NCBI GenBank assembly: GCA_018830325.1
Contig: JAHJSQ010000151.1
Location: forward strand, 1 to 62,328
DNA: 62,328 nt
Reading direction: 5' to 3'
Origin: Gammaproteobacteria bacterium
Lineage (GTDB): Bacteria; Pseudomonadota; Gammaproteobacteria; Methylococcales; Methylomonadaceae
This document shows, in pieces, positions 21,494 through 31,481 of the stretch. The notes beneath the pieces are model-generated. The model saw only the letters and a list, made by a program, of their open reading frames with translations. It ran no database searches and had not been told where the DNA came from. A program made the position numbers and the translations under genes. Position 1 is the first letter of the stretch, and the number at the start of each line of letters is the position of its first letter.

Positions 21494-23707
21494 ATGTTAG
21501 AAGATCAGCCTTTGATAAGTGAACGCAAGCACCTTTTCGGCTTTAATGCCAGTCTTAGGTACGATTTTCCCGCCGGCGTCGTGGTTTTTTTGGTCGCCGT
21601 GCCGTTATCGCTAGGTATCGCACTGGCATCCGGCGCACCGCTGTTTTCAGGATTGATTGCCGGAATCATCGGCGGACTGGTCGTTTCCGGTTTAAGCGGA
21701 TCATCTCTGGGTATAAGCGGGCCCGCTGCCGGTATTGCGATTATCGCCCATGCCGCGATACAAAGCCTTGGTTTTGAAGCCTTTCTGCTAAGCGTCGTTA
21801 TCGCAGGTTTTATGCAGGTGATCATGGGACGAATCGGCGCCGGCATCGTCGGCTATTATTTTCCATCCGCGGTCATATCCGGCATGTTGACCGGAATCGG
21901 CATTATCATTTTTCTGAAACAGATCCCGCATGCATTCGGCTACGACGTAGATTACGAAGGCGATATCTTCTTTACACAAAGCGACCAATTCACAACGACA
22001 TCCGAATTGATCCATATGCTCGATTTTATTTCTCCCGGCGCGGTCATTATTTCGTTGGCCTCGCTGGCTATTCTACTGCTTTGGGAGTCGCCATTCATTA
22101 AACGATACCGTTTTACGCAATGGATTCACGGCGCATTGGCGGCCATATTAACCGGCGTAGCATTTAATCAACTATTCCTCGGATGGTTTCCCGAGTTGGC
22201 TTTGAGCGGCAATCATTTGGTTTCATTGCCCGAGGTCGATCGAGCCGTCGAACTGATTGCTTACCTAACGCTGCCGGATTTTTCGCAAATCACCAACCCA
22301 TCGGTTTACAAGACCGGATTCACCCTAGCCATGGTTGCCAGTCTTGAAACCCTATTGTGCGTCAAAGCCGTCGATAAGCTAGACCCGTATAAAAGAGTGA
22401 CACCAAATAATAGGGAACTGAAAGCACAAGGCATCGGCAACATTTGCTCCGGTTTGTTAGGCGGCATTCCGATCGCCCAAGTCATCGTGCGCAGCTCTGC
22501 CAATATCTTATCGGGCGGCAGAACCAAGGCTTCGTCTTTCATTCATGGCGCATTATTACTAACAGCGGTAATATCGATTCCCGGCCTATTGAATACCATT
22601 CCGCTGGCTAGTCTTGCGGCGGTTTTGTTAGTCATCGGTTACCAGATGGCAGACTTGCGTCGCTTCATAACGCTGTATCGAACCGGAATATATCACTTCA
22701 TCCCCTTTGCCGCGACTGTGTTTGGGCTTATTTTTACCGACATGCTAACCGGCATTGCGATCGGCATGAGCATCGCGCTGTTTTTTATTTTGCTGGAAAA
22801 TTTGAAAGTCGGTTTTTATCTGCATCAGGAACAAAAAGCCAATAAAAACTTCATTACGTTATCTGAAAATGTCTCCTTTCTTAATAAGGCCAATATTCTG
22901 CAGCTGCTAGATCAGCTTCCCGAAAATTCGGAGGTCGTTATCGATGCAACCGGCTCCAAATACATCGACTTCGACGTTTATGAAATCATTCAGAACTTTA
23001 AAACCGAAGCCGAACGCAAAAATATTCATTTAGTTATCGAAAACCTGAGGGGTTACGGCGTTCTCGAGCCAGTACAAAGAGTTCATCCGCTCGACAAAGA
23101 ATCGCAACAGTCGCTGACGCCGGCAGATGTTTTAGAAATCTTAAAAGCAGGCAACCAACGCTTCGTCTACAATCTTAAAGCCAACCGTAACCTGTTGGAA
23201 CAAATCAATGAAACCGTCGAAGGCCAGTTTCCATTTGCGATTATTCTTAGCTGCATCGATTCGCGCACCTCGGCCGAATTAATTTTCGACCAAGGCTTAG
23301 GCGACATATTCAGCATTCGCATTGCCGGCAATGTTATTAATAACGATATATTAGGTAGCATGGAATTTGCCTGTAAATTGGCAGGATCCAAGCTGGTTGT
23401 CGTACTCGGCCATAGCCACTGCGGCGCAATCAAGGGCGCCTGCGCCGACGCAAAACTCGATCACCTAACCGGCTTGCTCGATAAGATTCGACCTGCGGTC
23501 GACTCGGTTAAAAACGGTCGGCTAGCTCGAATCAGCAAACCTGACGACTCTCTCGTTGAACAAGTTGCCGAACGCAACGTCGAAATCATGGTCAAACAAA
23601 TCAGACAGCAGAGCCCTCTTCTGAATGCGATGGCAAATAGCGGCGAAATCGGGATAATCGGCGCCATGTATAATATTGAAAACGGTATAGTCAGTTTTTT
23701 TGAATAG
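21494..23707 (+). CDS. SulP-family anion (probable bicarbonate) transporter fused to beta-carbonic anhydrase
   Basis: A 737-residue fusion. Residues about 15-435 are a SulP/SLC26 transporter with many hydrophobic helices and the N-terminal GVVVFLVAVPLSLGIALASG block. A degenerate STAS-like region follows (about 450-540, VVIDATGSKYIDFDVYEII). Residues about 550-737 are a beta-class carbonic anhydrase with the zinc site intact: Cys587, Asp589 and Arg591 in SCIDSRTSAE, then His640 and Cys643 in GHSHCGAIKG. Such fusions are taken to import bicarbonate and interconvert it with CO2 at the inner membrane; direction and substrate are inferred. It is a single gene with a 265-base gap before rnfA. Confidence 0.92.
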   Translation: MLEDQPLISERKHLFGFNASLRYDFPAGVVVFLVAVPLSLGIALASGAPLFSGLIAGIIGGLVVSGLSGSSLGISGPAAGIAIIAHAAIQSLGFEAFLLSVVIAGFMQVIMGRIGAGIVGYYFPSAVISGMLTGIGIIIFLKQIPHAFGYDVDYEGDIFFTQSDQFTTTSELIHMLDFISPGAVIISLASLAILLLWESPFIKRYRFTQWIHGALAAILTGVAFNQLFLGWFPELALSGNHLVSLPEVDRAVELIAYLTLPDFSQITNPSVYKTGFTLAMVASLETLLCVKAVDKLDPYKRVTPNNRELKAQGIGNICSGLLGGIPIAQVIVRSSANILSGGRTKASSFIHGALLLTAVISIPGLLNTIPLASLAAVLLVIGYQMADLRRFITLYRTGIYHFIPFAATVFGLIFTDMLTGIAIGMSIALFFILLENLKVGFYLHQEQKANKNFITLSENVSFLNKANILQLLDQLPENSEVVIDATGSKYIDFDVYEIIQNFKTEAERKNIHLVIENLRGYGVLEPVQRVHPLDKESQQSLTPADVLEILKAGNQRFVYNLKANRNLLEQINETVEGQFPFAIILSCIDSRTSAELIFDQGLGDIFSIRIAGNVINNDILGSMEFACKLAGSKLVVVLGHSHCGAIKGACADAKLDHLTGLLDKIRPAVDSVKNGRLARISKPDDSLVEQVAERNVEIMVKQIRQQSPLLNAMANSGEIGIIGAMYNIENGIVSFFE

Positions 23708-23972
23708 CCTACTTCTACATTGTCGCAGCCGAACAACAAAGCAATAGCAACGACCCTAGCTTATTAAATCAACCGCAACAAATCCGCTTAGTTTTTGTTT
23801 TTTGGCGAATATCGCTATAATGCATGGTCTTGTTCGTTATATATCGACAGGCGTTGATTTGCAGAATAATTCTTTAGTGTTATAGTTGGTTATTATCACT
23901 TGACATGCGTTGTCTTGAAAAAGCAACATCTCTAATAACCCTTTTCCGGCATATCCGGGCTTAGTTCAGTCG

Positions 23973-24554
23973 ATGAAAGAATATCTAATCATTCTGGTAA
24001 GTACGATACTGGTCAATAATTTTGTATTGGTAAGATTTTTAGGATTATGCCCTTTTATGGGCGTCTCCCGAAAACTGGAAACGGCCCTGGGAATGGGGTT
24101 CGCGACGACTTTTGTACTGACCTTATCCGCCGTTTGCAGTTATTTGGCGAATCGTTATCTATTAATCCCATTAGAGCTGGAATATTTACGCACGATCACC
24201 TTCATCGTCGTGATTGCCTTTGTCGTGCAATTTACCGAAATGGTCGTTCACAAAACCAGTCCGCTCCTTTACCAGGTACTGGGCATATTTTTGCCGCTGA
24301 TTACCACTAATTGCGCGGTTCTAGGCGTTGCCCTGCTGAACGTGCAAACCCAACACGGCTTCTTGGAATCGGCTTTATACGGTTTCGGTGCCGCGGTCGG
24401 TTTTTCGCTGGTATTGACCCTTTTCTCGACGCTGCGCGAAAGAATCGACGTTGCCGACGTCCCCCTGCCGTTCAAAGGCAACTCGATAGCGCTAGTAACG
24501 GCCGGATTAATGTCCATGGCCTTCATGGGATTCAGCGGCTTAGTTAAAGGCTAA
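23973..24554 (+). CDS. rnfA: Rnf electron transport complex subunit A
   Basis: A 193-residue inner-membrane protein with six hydrophobic helices, paralogous to RnfE. It contains the [18 protein letters not shown] segment and a [11 protein letters not shown] segment, whose Cys residues coordinate the membrane-embedded [2Fe-2S] cluster shared with RnfE. It opens rnfABCDGE, which couples ferredoxin:NAD+ electron transfer to ion pumping or, as Rsx, keeps SoxR reduced. Confidence 0.96.
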   Translation: MKEYLIILVSTILVNNFVLVRFLGLCPFMGVSRKLETALGMGFATTFVLTLSAVCSYLANRYLLIPLELEYLRTITFIVVIAFVVQFTEMVVHKTSPLLYQVLGIFLPLITTNCAVLGVALLNVQTQHGFLESALYGFGAAVGFSLVLTLFSTLRERIDVADVPLPFKGNSIALVTAGLMSMAFMGFSGLVKG

Positions 24555-24599
24555 ACAACCAATCAATTTCAAGTAATCGCTCACGCAAACCGGTTCTAA

Positions 24600-24637
24600 T
24601 TTTCATTTACCCTCGACACACCAAGGGCGAATGAAAA
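24600..24637 (+). promoter_or_regulatory. Two-part hairpin in the rnfA-rnfB gap
   Basis: ttttcatt (24600-24607) pairs with aatgaaaa (24630-24637), and an inner ccct/aggg stem lies within. The 180-base rnfA-rnfB gap is unusually long for this operon, in which all other junctions overlap or abut. The stem may mark partial termination or RNA processing between rnfA and rnfB. There is no T-run immediately after it. Confidence 0.35.
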
Positions 24638-24734
24638 ATATAATAAACCTCATGCCATCAATGCAAAGCGATGGAACGATGAGCGTGGATTGTTACTCAA
24701 ACACCAATTATTCTAATTCGACCAGATAAATCCG

Positions 24735-25268
24735 ATGATACTAATCATTTGCATCACATTTGCCGTATTTGGCGTAATACTCGGATTTTCGGCCATCTAT
24801 TTTAGGGTCGAAGGCGATCCGATTGTCGATAAAATCGAAGCGATCCTTCCGCAAACGCAATGCGGGCAATGCAGTTTTCCCGGCTGCCGTCCTTATGCCG
24901 AAGCGATCGCTGCCGGCGATGCCGATATCAACCAATGCCCGCCGGGCGGACAAGACGGCGTCGAAGCATTGGCCGACTTACTGGGCGTCGAAGCGAAACC
25001 GCTCAACGCCGAATTCGGCGAAGAAAAACCCAAGAGCGTCGCGGTCATCATAGAAGACTTGTGCATCGGCTGCACCAAATGCATTCAAGCTTGCCCGGTC
25101 GATGCGATACTTGGCTCCGCGAAGATGATGCATACCGTGATAGCCGACGAATGCACCGGCTGCGAGCTTTGCGTCGACCCTTGCCCGGTCGATTGCATCG
25201 TTATGGAACCGATACCCGAAGACCTTAACAACTGGCAATGGCCGGAACCGGTAAAGAAATATGCTTAA
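24735..25268 (+). CDS. rnfB: Rnf electron transport complex subunit B
   Basis: A 177-residue iron-sulfur protein with an N-terminal membrane helix (2-22). It has a cluster motif at Cys43/46/51/68 (CGQCSFPGC) and two ferredoxin-type [4Fe-4S] sites at Cys110/113/116/120 ([12 protein letters not shown]) and Cys140/143/146/150 ([12 protein letters not shown]). It accepts electrons from the soluble donor and passes them to the membrane part. Its stop overlaps the rnfC start by 8 bases. Confidence 0.96.
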   Translation: MILIICITFAVFGVILGFSAIYFRVEGDPIVDKIEAILPQTQCGQCSFPGCRPYAEAIAAGDADINQCPPGGQDGVEALADLLGVEAKPLNAEFGEEKPKSVAVIIEDLCIGCTKCIQACPVDAILGSAKMMHTVIADECTGCELCVDPCPVDCIVMEPIPEDLNNWQWPEPVKKYA

Positions 25269-26745
25269 AACTTGGCGCTTTCACGGCGGCTTGCGCCTGC
25301 CCGCTCATAAAAACCTGTCGGCACACCGACCGATTGTTAATGCTGAGCTGCCGAAACAACTGACCTATCCTTTGCAACAAAGGCCCGGCGTACAACTCAA
25401 AGCGACCGTCGCTCCTGGCGATACCGTGCTGCGCGGCCAAATCATCGCAGATTCCGATCATTTCCTGGCAACCCCGCTTCATGCAGCAAGCTCGGGTACC
25501 GTTAAGTCAATTGAAGATCGCATCATACCTCACCCTTCCGGGTTATCGGATCCGTGCATCATCATCGACACCGACGGACACGATGAAGCATTGCCGCCGG
25601 AACCCGTTGAAGATTACCGCTTAGAGCCCGCTGCTACGTTGCGCTCCAAAATCCGCCAAGCCGGCATTGTCGGTCTCGGCGGCGCGGCGTTCCCTACCTC
25701 GATCAAACTAAACCCGGGACCGCAACGCCATATCGACACACTGATATTGAACGGCGCCGAATGCGAACCCTATATCACCTGCGACAATGTCCTGATGCAA
25801 GCCGAACCGGATGCTATCGTTCAAGGCGCGCTGATTTTGATGCATGCGCTACAAGTCGGCGATGGTATTATCGCCGTCGAAGATCATATGACCGAAGCGT
25901 TTCAGGCATTATCGGCCGCCATCGAACAATCGAGGGATCGTCGACTGACCGTAGTGAAAATCCCTGCCCTGTATCCAACCGGAGGGGAAAAACAATTAAT
26001 CCGCGTCGTTACCGGCAAAGAAACGCCGTCAGGCGGCATTCCGGCCGATGTGGGCGTAATTTGTCAAAACGTCGGCACGGCCGCGGCCGTGTATAACGCC
26101 ATTTGCCGCGGCCTACCGTTAACCGAGCGAGTCGTGACCGTCACCGGCCAAGGCTTAAAACAACAACAAAACATGCGTGCGCGCATCGGCACGCCGATTA
26201 GCGATTTGATCAACCAATGCGGCGGCTATCAAGACTCTGTGGAGCGTTTGATCATGGGCGGCCCCATGATGGGTTTCGCGTTACCCGAGGACGACATACC
26301 AATCGTCAAGGCCACCAACTGTATTTTGGCCGCTGCCGGATCCGAAGTCGCCACAAGTAAAGAAACCCGACCTTGTATTCGCTGCGGCGATTGCGCGAAA
26401 GCCTGCCCGGTAGACTTACTGCCGCAACAACTTTACTGGCATAGCCGAGCCGGCAATTTGGAGAAATGTAAAGAATTTAGCCTATTCGATTGTATCGAAT
26501 GCGGCTGTTGCGAGGTTGTTTGTCCGAGCCAGATACCCTTGGTGCAATATTACCGAGCCGCGAAAAGTAAGACCATCGCCAAGGCCAAAGAGGCTGAAAA
26601 AGCGGCAATCGCAAAACGCCGGCACGACTTCCTTCTTGAACGCAAGGCTCGTGAACAGGCCGAGAGAGCCGAACGCTCTCGCCGCAAAAAAGAAGCTCTG
26701 GCCAAATTAAAAGCCGCTGAAACCGCCACCGAAGGAGCGGAATAA
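25261..26745 (+). CDS. rnfC: Rnf electron transport complex subunit C
   Basis: This 494-residue peripheral subunit carries the NADH/FMN site. It has the [13 protein letters not shown] motif (Gly-rich flavin/NAD region, as in NuoF), [12 protein letters not shown], and two [4Fe-4S] motifs, [12 protein letters not shown] and [12 protein letters not shown], around residues 375-425. The C-terminal 60 residues are a charged Ala/Lys/Glu/Arg helix, shorter than the long repeats of the E. coli homologue. rnfD begins at the base after its stop codon. Confidence 0.96.
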   Translation: MLKTWRFHGGLRLPAHKNLSAHRPIVNAELPKQLTYPLQQRPGVQLKATVAPGDTVLRGQIIADSDHFLATPLHAASSGTVKSIEDRIIPHPSGLSDPCIIIDTDGHDEALPPEPVEDYRLEPAATLRSKIRQAGIVGLGGAAFPTSIKLNPGPQRHIDTLILNGAECEPYITCDNVLMQAEPDAIVQGALILMHALQVGDGIIAVEDHMTEAFQALSAAIEQSRDRRLTVVKIPALYPTGGEKQLIRVVTGKETPSGGIPADVGVICQNVGTAAAVYNAICRGLPLTERVVTVTGQGLKQQQNMRARIGTPISDLINQCGGYQDSVERLIMGGPMMGFALPEDDIPIVKATNCILAAAGSEVATSKETRPCIRCGDCAKACPVDLLPQQLYWHSRAGNLEKCKEFSLFDCIECGCCEVVCPSQIPLVQYYRAAKSKTIAKAKEAEKAAIAKRRHDFLLERKAREQAERAERSRRKKEALAKLKAAETATEGAE

Positions 26746-27777
26746 ATGAAATTCTCAACCGTCATGTCGCCGCACCTTCAACCTGTCAACAGTGTTGATC
26801 GGGTAATGCTGCAAGTCTTGTTGGCCTTGATTCCCGGCATTGCCGCGATGACTTGGTTTTTCGGCATCGGCGTTTTAATCAACATTGCCCTAGCAGTTGT
26901 CGTTGCGCTGCTTGCCGAAGCATCGATTCTGGGTTTACGCGGCAGGCCGATCGGCTCGACGCTCAAAGACTTGAGCGCCGTCGTAACCGCCGTGCTACTG
27001 GCAATTTCGTTGCCGGTTATTGCGCCATGGTGGATTACCGTCGTAGGTATCTTGTTCGCGATCGTAATCGCCAAACATTTATACGGCGGCTTGGGTTACA
27101 ACCCGTTTAATCCGGCGATGGCCGGCTATGTCTTACTATTGGTCTCGTTTCCAATGCAGATGACCGCTTGGCTCGCGCCGATCGAACTCGGCTCGGTCGC
27201 ATTGAACGAAGTCGACTGGCTTAAATTGATTTTTCTCGAGCAACTACCGGCAAACATCGAATTCGATGCAATCACGATGGCCACACCGCTGGATAGCGTC
27301 AGGACTCAATTGGGGCTAGGCAGATCGGTACCGGAAATAAAAACCGATTCCGTTTTCGGACTTTTAGCAGGAAAGGGTTGGGAATGGGTGGCCGGAGGCT
27401 ATTTGATTGGCGGGCTCTGGCTCATGTGGCGTAAAATCATCGGCTGGCAAATTCCGGTCGGATTGCTGCTTGGACTCGGTCTATTCGCGAGTATCTGTTA
27501 TGCGATCGACAACAATCAGTTTGCCGCGCCAAGTTTTCACTTAGTTGCCGGCGCGACGATGCTGGGCGCATTTTTCATCGCAACCGATCCGGTGACCGCA
27601 GCCACATCGGTTAATGGCCGACTTATTTACGGACTACTTATCGGTTCGTTGGTTTATATTATTCGTGTTTGGGGCGGCTACCCGGATGCAATGGCTTTCG
27701 CGGTTTTATTGGCTAACTTAACGGCACCGGCAATCGATTATTTCACGCGGCCTCGCGTCTTCGGTCAAAAAGCATGA
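26746..27777 (+). CDS. rnfD: Rnf electron transport complex subunit D
   Basis: A 343-residue membrane subunit with about nine hydrophobic helices. The segment AITMATPLDS near residues 178-187 corresponds to the site where FMN is attached covalently through a Thr phosphodiester bond. HLVAGATMLGAFFIATDPVT is the second conserved block. Its stop overlaps the rnfG start. Confidence 0.95.
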   Translation: MKFSTVMSPHLQPVNSVDRVMLQVLLALIPGIAAMTWFFGIGVLINIALAVVVALLAEASILGLRGRPIGSTLKDLSAVVTAVLLAISLPVIAPWWITVVGILFAIVIAKHLYGGLGYNPFNPAMAGYVLLLVSFPMQMTAWLAPIELGSVALNEVDWLKLIFLEQLPANIEFDAITMATPLDSVRTQLGLGRSVPEIKTDSVFGLLAGKGWEWVAGGYLIGGLWLMWRKIIGWQIPVGLLLGLGLFASICYAIDNNQFAAPSFHLVAGATMLGAFFIATDPVTAATSVNGRLIYGLLIGSLVYIIRVWGGYPDAMAFAVLLANLTAPAIDYFTRPRVFGQKA

Positions 27778-28418
27778 ACGCTATTATTAAAAAAACTTTA
27801 TCGGCAGCCGCGATATTGGGCGGATTTTCGTTACTGGGCCTGGGCTTAACCTCACTCACTTTTCATAAAACCGAAGCCAAAATACAGGAAAATGAACGGC
27901 AAGCCTTACTGGCTAACTTGAAAGCCGTGATTCCCGAGTCGCTTTACGACAACGACATCGTCAATGACACACTCAAAGTGACCGAACTCACCCCGGACCC
28001 CACAAAACCGACAGTCATTTATCGCGCCCGAAAAAAAGGCGAGCCGGTCGCAGCGGTCATGACGGTGATAACACCTAACGGTTATAGCGGCAATATCAGC
28101 CTGTTGGTAGCCGTAAAAACCGATGGCACTATTAGCGGCGTCCGTACCCTTTCGCATCGCGAAACACCAGGCCTTGGCGACCGCATTGAAATCGAGCGTA
28201 GCGACTGGATTTCATCATTCGATGGTAAATCGCTCGACGAGCCTCACCAATCGCAATGGGATGTTAAGCGCGATGGCGGCCACTTCGACCAATTAACAGG
28301 CGCAACGATCACGCCGCGCGCGGTTGTAGGGGCTGTTAAAAACGCACTGCTTTATTTCAAGCACAACCAGGCCCGGATTTTTTCAACGACAGAATCGACT
28401 CCCGAAGGAGGAAATTAA
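27774..28418 (+). CDS. rnfG: Rnf electron transport complex subunit G
   Basis: A 214-residue protein with one N-terminal membrane anchor and a periplasmic FMN-binding domain. [15 protein letters not shown] (about 174-188) is the flavinylation motif; its Thr takes the covalent [16 protein letters not shown] is the other family signature. It overlaps rnfD (ATGA) and rnfE (TAATG). Confidence 0.95.
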   Translation: MNAIIKKTLSAAAILGGFSLLGLGLTSLTFHKTEAKIQENERQALLANLKAVIPESLYDNDIVNDTLKVTELTPDPTKPTVIYRARKKGEPVAAVMTVITPNGYSGNISLLVAVKTDGTISGVRTLSHRETPGLGDRIEIERSDWISSFDGKSLDEPHQSQWDVKRDGGHFDQLTGATITPRAVVGAVKNALLYFKHNQARIFSTTESTPEGGN

Positions 28419-29107
28419 TGTTCTCCGAATACAGTAAAATCGTCAAAGACGGCTTATGGCTCAATAACCAAGCCTTCGTCGCATTACTCGGACTGTGCCC
28501 GCTACTTGCCGTAAGCAACACGGTCATTAACGGCCTCGGACTTGGCCTTGCCACGACGATGACCTTAGTCGTTTCGAACACGGTCGTCTCACTGATCCGT
28601 AACTTCGTTCCCGACGAAATCCGTTTACCGGTTTTCGTACTAGTCATCGCCAGCGTGGTCACGATGATCGAACTCGCGATGAACGCGTGGTTCTTCGGAC
28701 TTTATAAAATCCTCGGCATTTTCATTCCGTTGATCGTCACCAACTGCTCTATCATCGGCCGGGCCGAAGCGTATGCTTCAAAGCAACGTGCCGACAAGGC
28801 TTTTTTAGACGGCCTATCGATGGGCCTTGGCTTTACCTTTGCTCTAGTAACGCTTGGCAGTTTGCGTGAAATCATCGGTTCCGGAACTTTATTCGCGAAG
28901 GCCGAATTGATGTTCGGCGAAGCAGCTAAAACCTGGCAAATCGATGTGATAACCGATTATTCCGGTATGTTGCTGGCAATTTTACCGCCAGGTGCGTTTA
29001 TCGGCCTCGGCTTGTTGATCGCATTAAAAAATATTATCGATACCAAGGTCGAACAGCGTAAACCGGCCCATATTCAGATCCCGATTCAAGCCGCCCAGGA
29101 ACAGTGA
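28418..29107 (+). CDS. rnfE: Rnf electron transport complex subunit E
   Basis: A 229-residue membrane subunit homologous to RnfA. It contains [20 protein letters not shown] and [20 protein letters not shown], which carry the cluster-ligand cysteines. It ends within the start codon of nth. Confidence 0.96.
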   Translation: MFSEYSKIVKDGLWLNNQAFVALLGLCPLLAVSNTVINGLGLGLATTMTLVVSNTVVSLIRNFVPDEIRLPVFVLVIASVVTMIELAMNAWFFGLYKILGIFIPLIVTNCSIIGRAEAYASKQRADKAFLDGLSMGLGFTFALVTLGSLREIIGSGTLFAKAELMFGEAAKTWQIDVITDYSGMLLAILPPGAFIGLGLLIALKNIIDTKVEQRKPAHIQIPIQAAQEQ

Positions 29108-29736
29108 ACCAAACCAAACGTCAGGCAATTTTCGACAGACTGGCGACAGCTACCCCGGAACCGACTACCGAACTAACTTACTCGTCGCCCTTCGAACTGC
29201 TTATCGCTGTCGTATTGTCGGCCCAAGCCACCGACAAGGGCGTCAACAAAGCCACGGCACAATTATTCCCCATCGCCAATACGCCCGAATCGATTTTGAA
29301 TCTAGGCGAAGCCGGATTAAAAGAACATATCAAGACTATCGGGCTGTTCAACAGCAAGGCTGCAAACATCATTCAACTGTGTCGGCAAGTGCTGGAAAAG
29401 CACAATGGACAGGTTCCGCAAACCCGCGACGAGCTTGAAGCGTTACCCGGCGTCGGCCGTAAAACGGCAAACGTCATTTTGAATACCGCGTTCGGCCACC
29501 CGACGATTGCAGTCGACACCCATATCTTCCGAGTCGCGAACAGAACATGTATCGCCCCAGGAAAAAACGTGCTCGAAGTCGAACGAAAACTAGACAAGTT
29601 CGTCCCGAAAGCCCACAAAAAAGATGCGCATCATCTGCTGATCCTACACGGCCGATATACTTGCACGGCGAGAAAACCGAAATGCCCGGATTGCATCATC
29701 GCCGACCTCTGCGAATTCAAGGAGAAGAGTATTTGA
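29104..29736 (+). CDS. nth: Endonuclease III (DNA glycosylase/AP lyase)
   Basis: A 210-residue base-excision repair enzyme for oxidised pyrimidines. It has the helix-hairpin-helix with catalytic Lys ([11 protein letters not shown], about 115-125), the catalytic Asp in [12 protein letters not shown], and the C-terminal [4Fe-4S] motif [17 protein letters not shown]. The GTG start at 29104 overlaps the rnfE stop. nth is the usual last gene of gammaproteobacterial rnf/rsx operons. Confidence 0.97.
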   Translation: MNQTKRQAIFDRLATATPEPTTELTYSSPFELLIAVVLSAQATDKGVNKATAQLFPIANTPESILNLGEAGLKEHIKTIGLFNSKAANIIQLCRQVLEKHNGQVPQTRDELEALPGVGRKTANVILNTAFGHPTIAVDTHIFRVANRTCIAPGKNVLEVERKLDKFVPKAHKKDAHHLLILHGRYTCTARKPKCPDCIIADLCEFKEKSI

Positions 29737-30182
29737 ATCTATTTCACCATGAAGATCATGAAGAATAAGAAGTTACTTCAATGGTTTATTCGGCCTATGA
29801 AAATCCTTTTTGCACTTAAAAGGTTGTTCAAAATCTTAGGACAAGCCATTAAAAAACTAAATGAACTTCATGTATTTCATGGTTAAACTGCTGAATTTAG
29901 GTTAAAGACTAAGGAGCAATTAAGTTACAAATACGTCAAACTGCTAACTGCTAACTATTGACCCTGCAAAAAGCCATTGTATCCTTAGAATAAACATTTA
30001 CGCTGTTTGCATGCCTCGCCAAAACATTGTAAAAAGAGGAACTGATCTTGTTGCTGCGCTGTCGCAGCAATGTTGCAATACTGCACTTAACGCAATTCAT
30101 AAACGATTCAGATTTTTTTGCTAGCCTTACAAGGTATTAATCAATCTGATTTTTCCACAACCAAAACACACTGGGATTTATT
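29737..30182. other. Intergenic region before the bufferin locus, with a perfect hairpin
   Basis: No gene is seen here. ttgctgcg (30051-30058) and cgcagcaa (30063-30070) form a perfect 8-base stem with a 4-base loop, 113 bases before the precursor start. The bufA promoter must lie in this region. Bufferin loci are often driven by ECF sigma factors, but I cannot identify a -35/-10 pair with confidence. Confidence 0.4.
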
Positions 30183-30515
30183 ATGAAAAAAATGAACAAA
30201 TCGCCATTCGCTGCAGCAATGGGCACCGCTATGGTTTCTACTCTCGCTTTATCTACTGCACACGCCGAGGCTAATCCATTCGGCATGACCGAACTCTCTT
30301 CCGGTTACATGCAAGTCGCCGAGGCCGAAATGACCTGCGGCGAAGGCAAATGCGGCGGCATGACCAGCACGCCGAAAATGGAAGAAGGCAAATGCGCCGG
30401 CAAAAAAGACGAAAAACCTGCAGCTGCCGAAAAGTCAAGCAAGGAAATGACTTGCGGCGAAGGCAAATGCGGCGGCATGACAAAACCGGAAGGCGATGCC
30501 GATAAAGCTAAATAA
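30183..30515 (+). CDS. bufA: Bufferin-type RiPP precursor (BufA-like) with EGKC motifs
   Basis: A 110-residue secreted precursor. A Sec-type signal peptide covers about residues 1-28 (ending TAHAEA). The mature part has five cysteines, at 52, 57, 71, 91 and 96, and three EGKC motifs (54-57, 68-71, 93-96) in two near-identical MTCGEGKCGGM blocks plus EEGKCAG. In characterised bufferins the Cys of such motifs is converted to thiooxazole by an MNIO enzyme, and the peptide binds copper in the periplasm. The following genes encode that enzyme and its partner. The copper role is inferred from the family. Confidence 0.88.
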   Translation: MKKMNKSPFAAAMGTAMVSTLALSTAHAEANPFGMTELSSGYMQVAEAEMTCGEGKCGGMTSTPKMEEGKCAGKKDEKPAAAEKSSKEMTCGEGKCGGMTKPEGDADKAK

Positions 30516-30577
30516 AATGAAGCAAAACAGCTTTCATTAAAATATTGCTTTACTTCAAACAAAGCAATTGCGCCCTA

Positions 30578-30604
30578 ATAGAGGGTGATTCAATCACCCT
30601 CTAT
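30578..30604 (+). promoter_or_regulatory. Perfect stem-loop between bufA and bufB
   Basis: atagagggtgat (30578-30589) and atcaccctctat (30593-30604) form an uninterrupted 12-base stem with a 3-base loop. There is no T-run after it. It lies in the 114-base gap between precursor and enzyme genes. It could act as a partial attenuator or 3'-end stabiliser, keeping precursor mRNA in excess over bufBC. Confidence 0.7.
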
Positions 30605-30629
30605 CCAGCAAAAAACAACAGGTGTTCCG

Positions 30630-31481
30630 ATGAACACGACTCAACATCTAGTCCGTGGCGTAGGCCTCGGTTTACGCCGAACTTTTCTAAATAGCATCGT
30701 CGACACGCCCCCCGCATCAGTCGATTTTTACGAAATCGCTCCCGAAAATTGGATAACGATCGGCGGCAAATTCGGTCGGCAACTGCGCAATATGACCGAG
30801 CGTTTCGACTTCGTTTGTCACGGACTCTCCTTATCGATCGGCAGCACCGACCCGCTTGACGAAACCTTTATCAAGGCCGTCAAATCATTCATGGCCGAAC
30901 ACGGCATCAAACTGTATAGCGAACACCTTAGCTATTGCAGTAAAGACGGCCACATGTACGATCTAATGCCGATTCCCTTTACCGAAGAAGCGATTACCCA
31001 TACCGCTGCGCGTATCCGCCGCGTTCAGGACATTCTCGAACAAAAAATCGCGATCGAAAATGTTTCCTATTATGCTGCGCCTGGCCGTGAAATGGATGAA
31101 ATCGATTTTTTCAACGCTGTGGTCAACGAAGCCGATTGCGACATCTTGCTCGATCTCAACAATATCTATGTCAACAGCGTCAATCATGGCTACGATGCCG
31201 AAACGTTTTTAAAGGCGATACCTGCGCAGCGAATCGCCTATGCACATATTGCCGGCCATTATGTCGAAGCCGAAGACTTTTTAGTCGACACGCACGGCGC
31301 TCCGGTCATCGACCCGGTCTGGAAACTGCTTGGCAAGGCATACGAACTCTACGGCATATTCCCAACCTTGCTGGAGCGGGACTTCAACATTCCGCCACTG
31401 CCGGAGTTAATCAAAGAAACAGAAACGATCGCCGCCATTCAACAGGCTTGGAAAAAGCAACATGAGCGTAGAACAGCATAA
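30630..31481 (+). CDS. bufB: MNIO-family (DUF692) maturation enzyme, BufB-like
   Basis: A 283-residue multinuclear non-haem iron oxidative enzyme of the MbnB/BufB family, predicted to modify precursor cysteines. Family features in order are VGLGLRRTF (11-19), PENW (38-41), HGLSLSIGS (64-72), SEHLSY (97-102), AIENVSYY (141-148), DLNNIYVNSVNHGYDA (175-190), AHIAGH (205-210) and ERDFNIP (249-255). These supply the His, Asp, Glu and Asn iron ligands of the TIM barrel. ATG 30630 is chosen for its ribosome site (aggtg, 5 bases upstream); the frame is open further upstream through the hairpin. It overlaps bufC by 20 bases. Confidence 0.92.
   Translation: MNTTQHLVRGVGLGLRRTFLNSIVDTPPASVDFYEIAPENWITIGGKFGRQLRNMTERFDFVCHGLSLSIGSTDPLDETFIKAVKSFMAEHGIKLYSEHLSYCSKDGHMYDLMPIPFTEEAITHTAARIRRVQDILEQKIAIENVSYYAAPGREMDEIDFFNAVVNEADCDILLDLNNIYVNSVNHGYDAETFLKAIPAQRIAYAHIAGHYVEAEDFLVDTHGAPVIDPVWKLLGKAYELYGIFPTLLERDFNIPPLPELIKETETIAAIQQAWKKQHERRTA

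Noticed and set aside
24860-25228. Arg-rich 122-codon frame overlapping rnfB
   Set aside because: An out-of-frame shadow of rnfB, whose three iron-sulfur motifs are intact.
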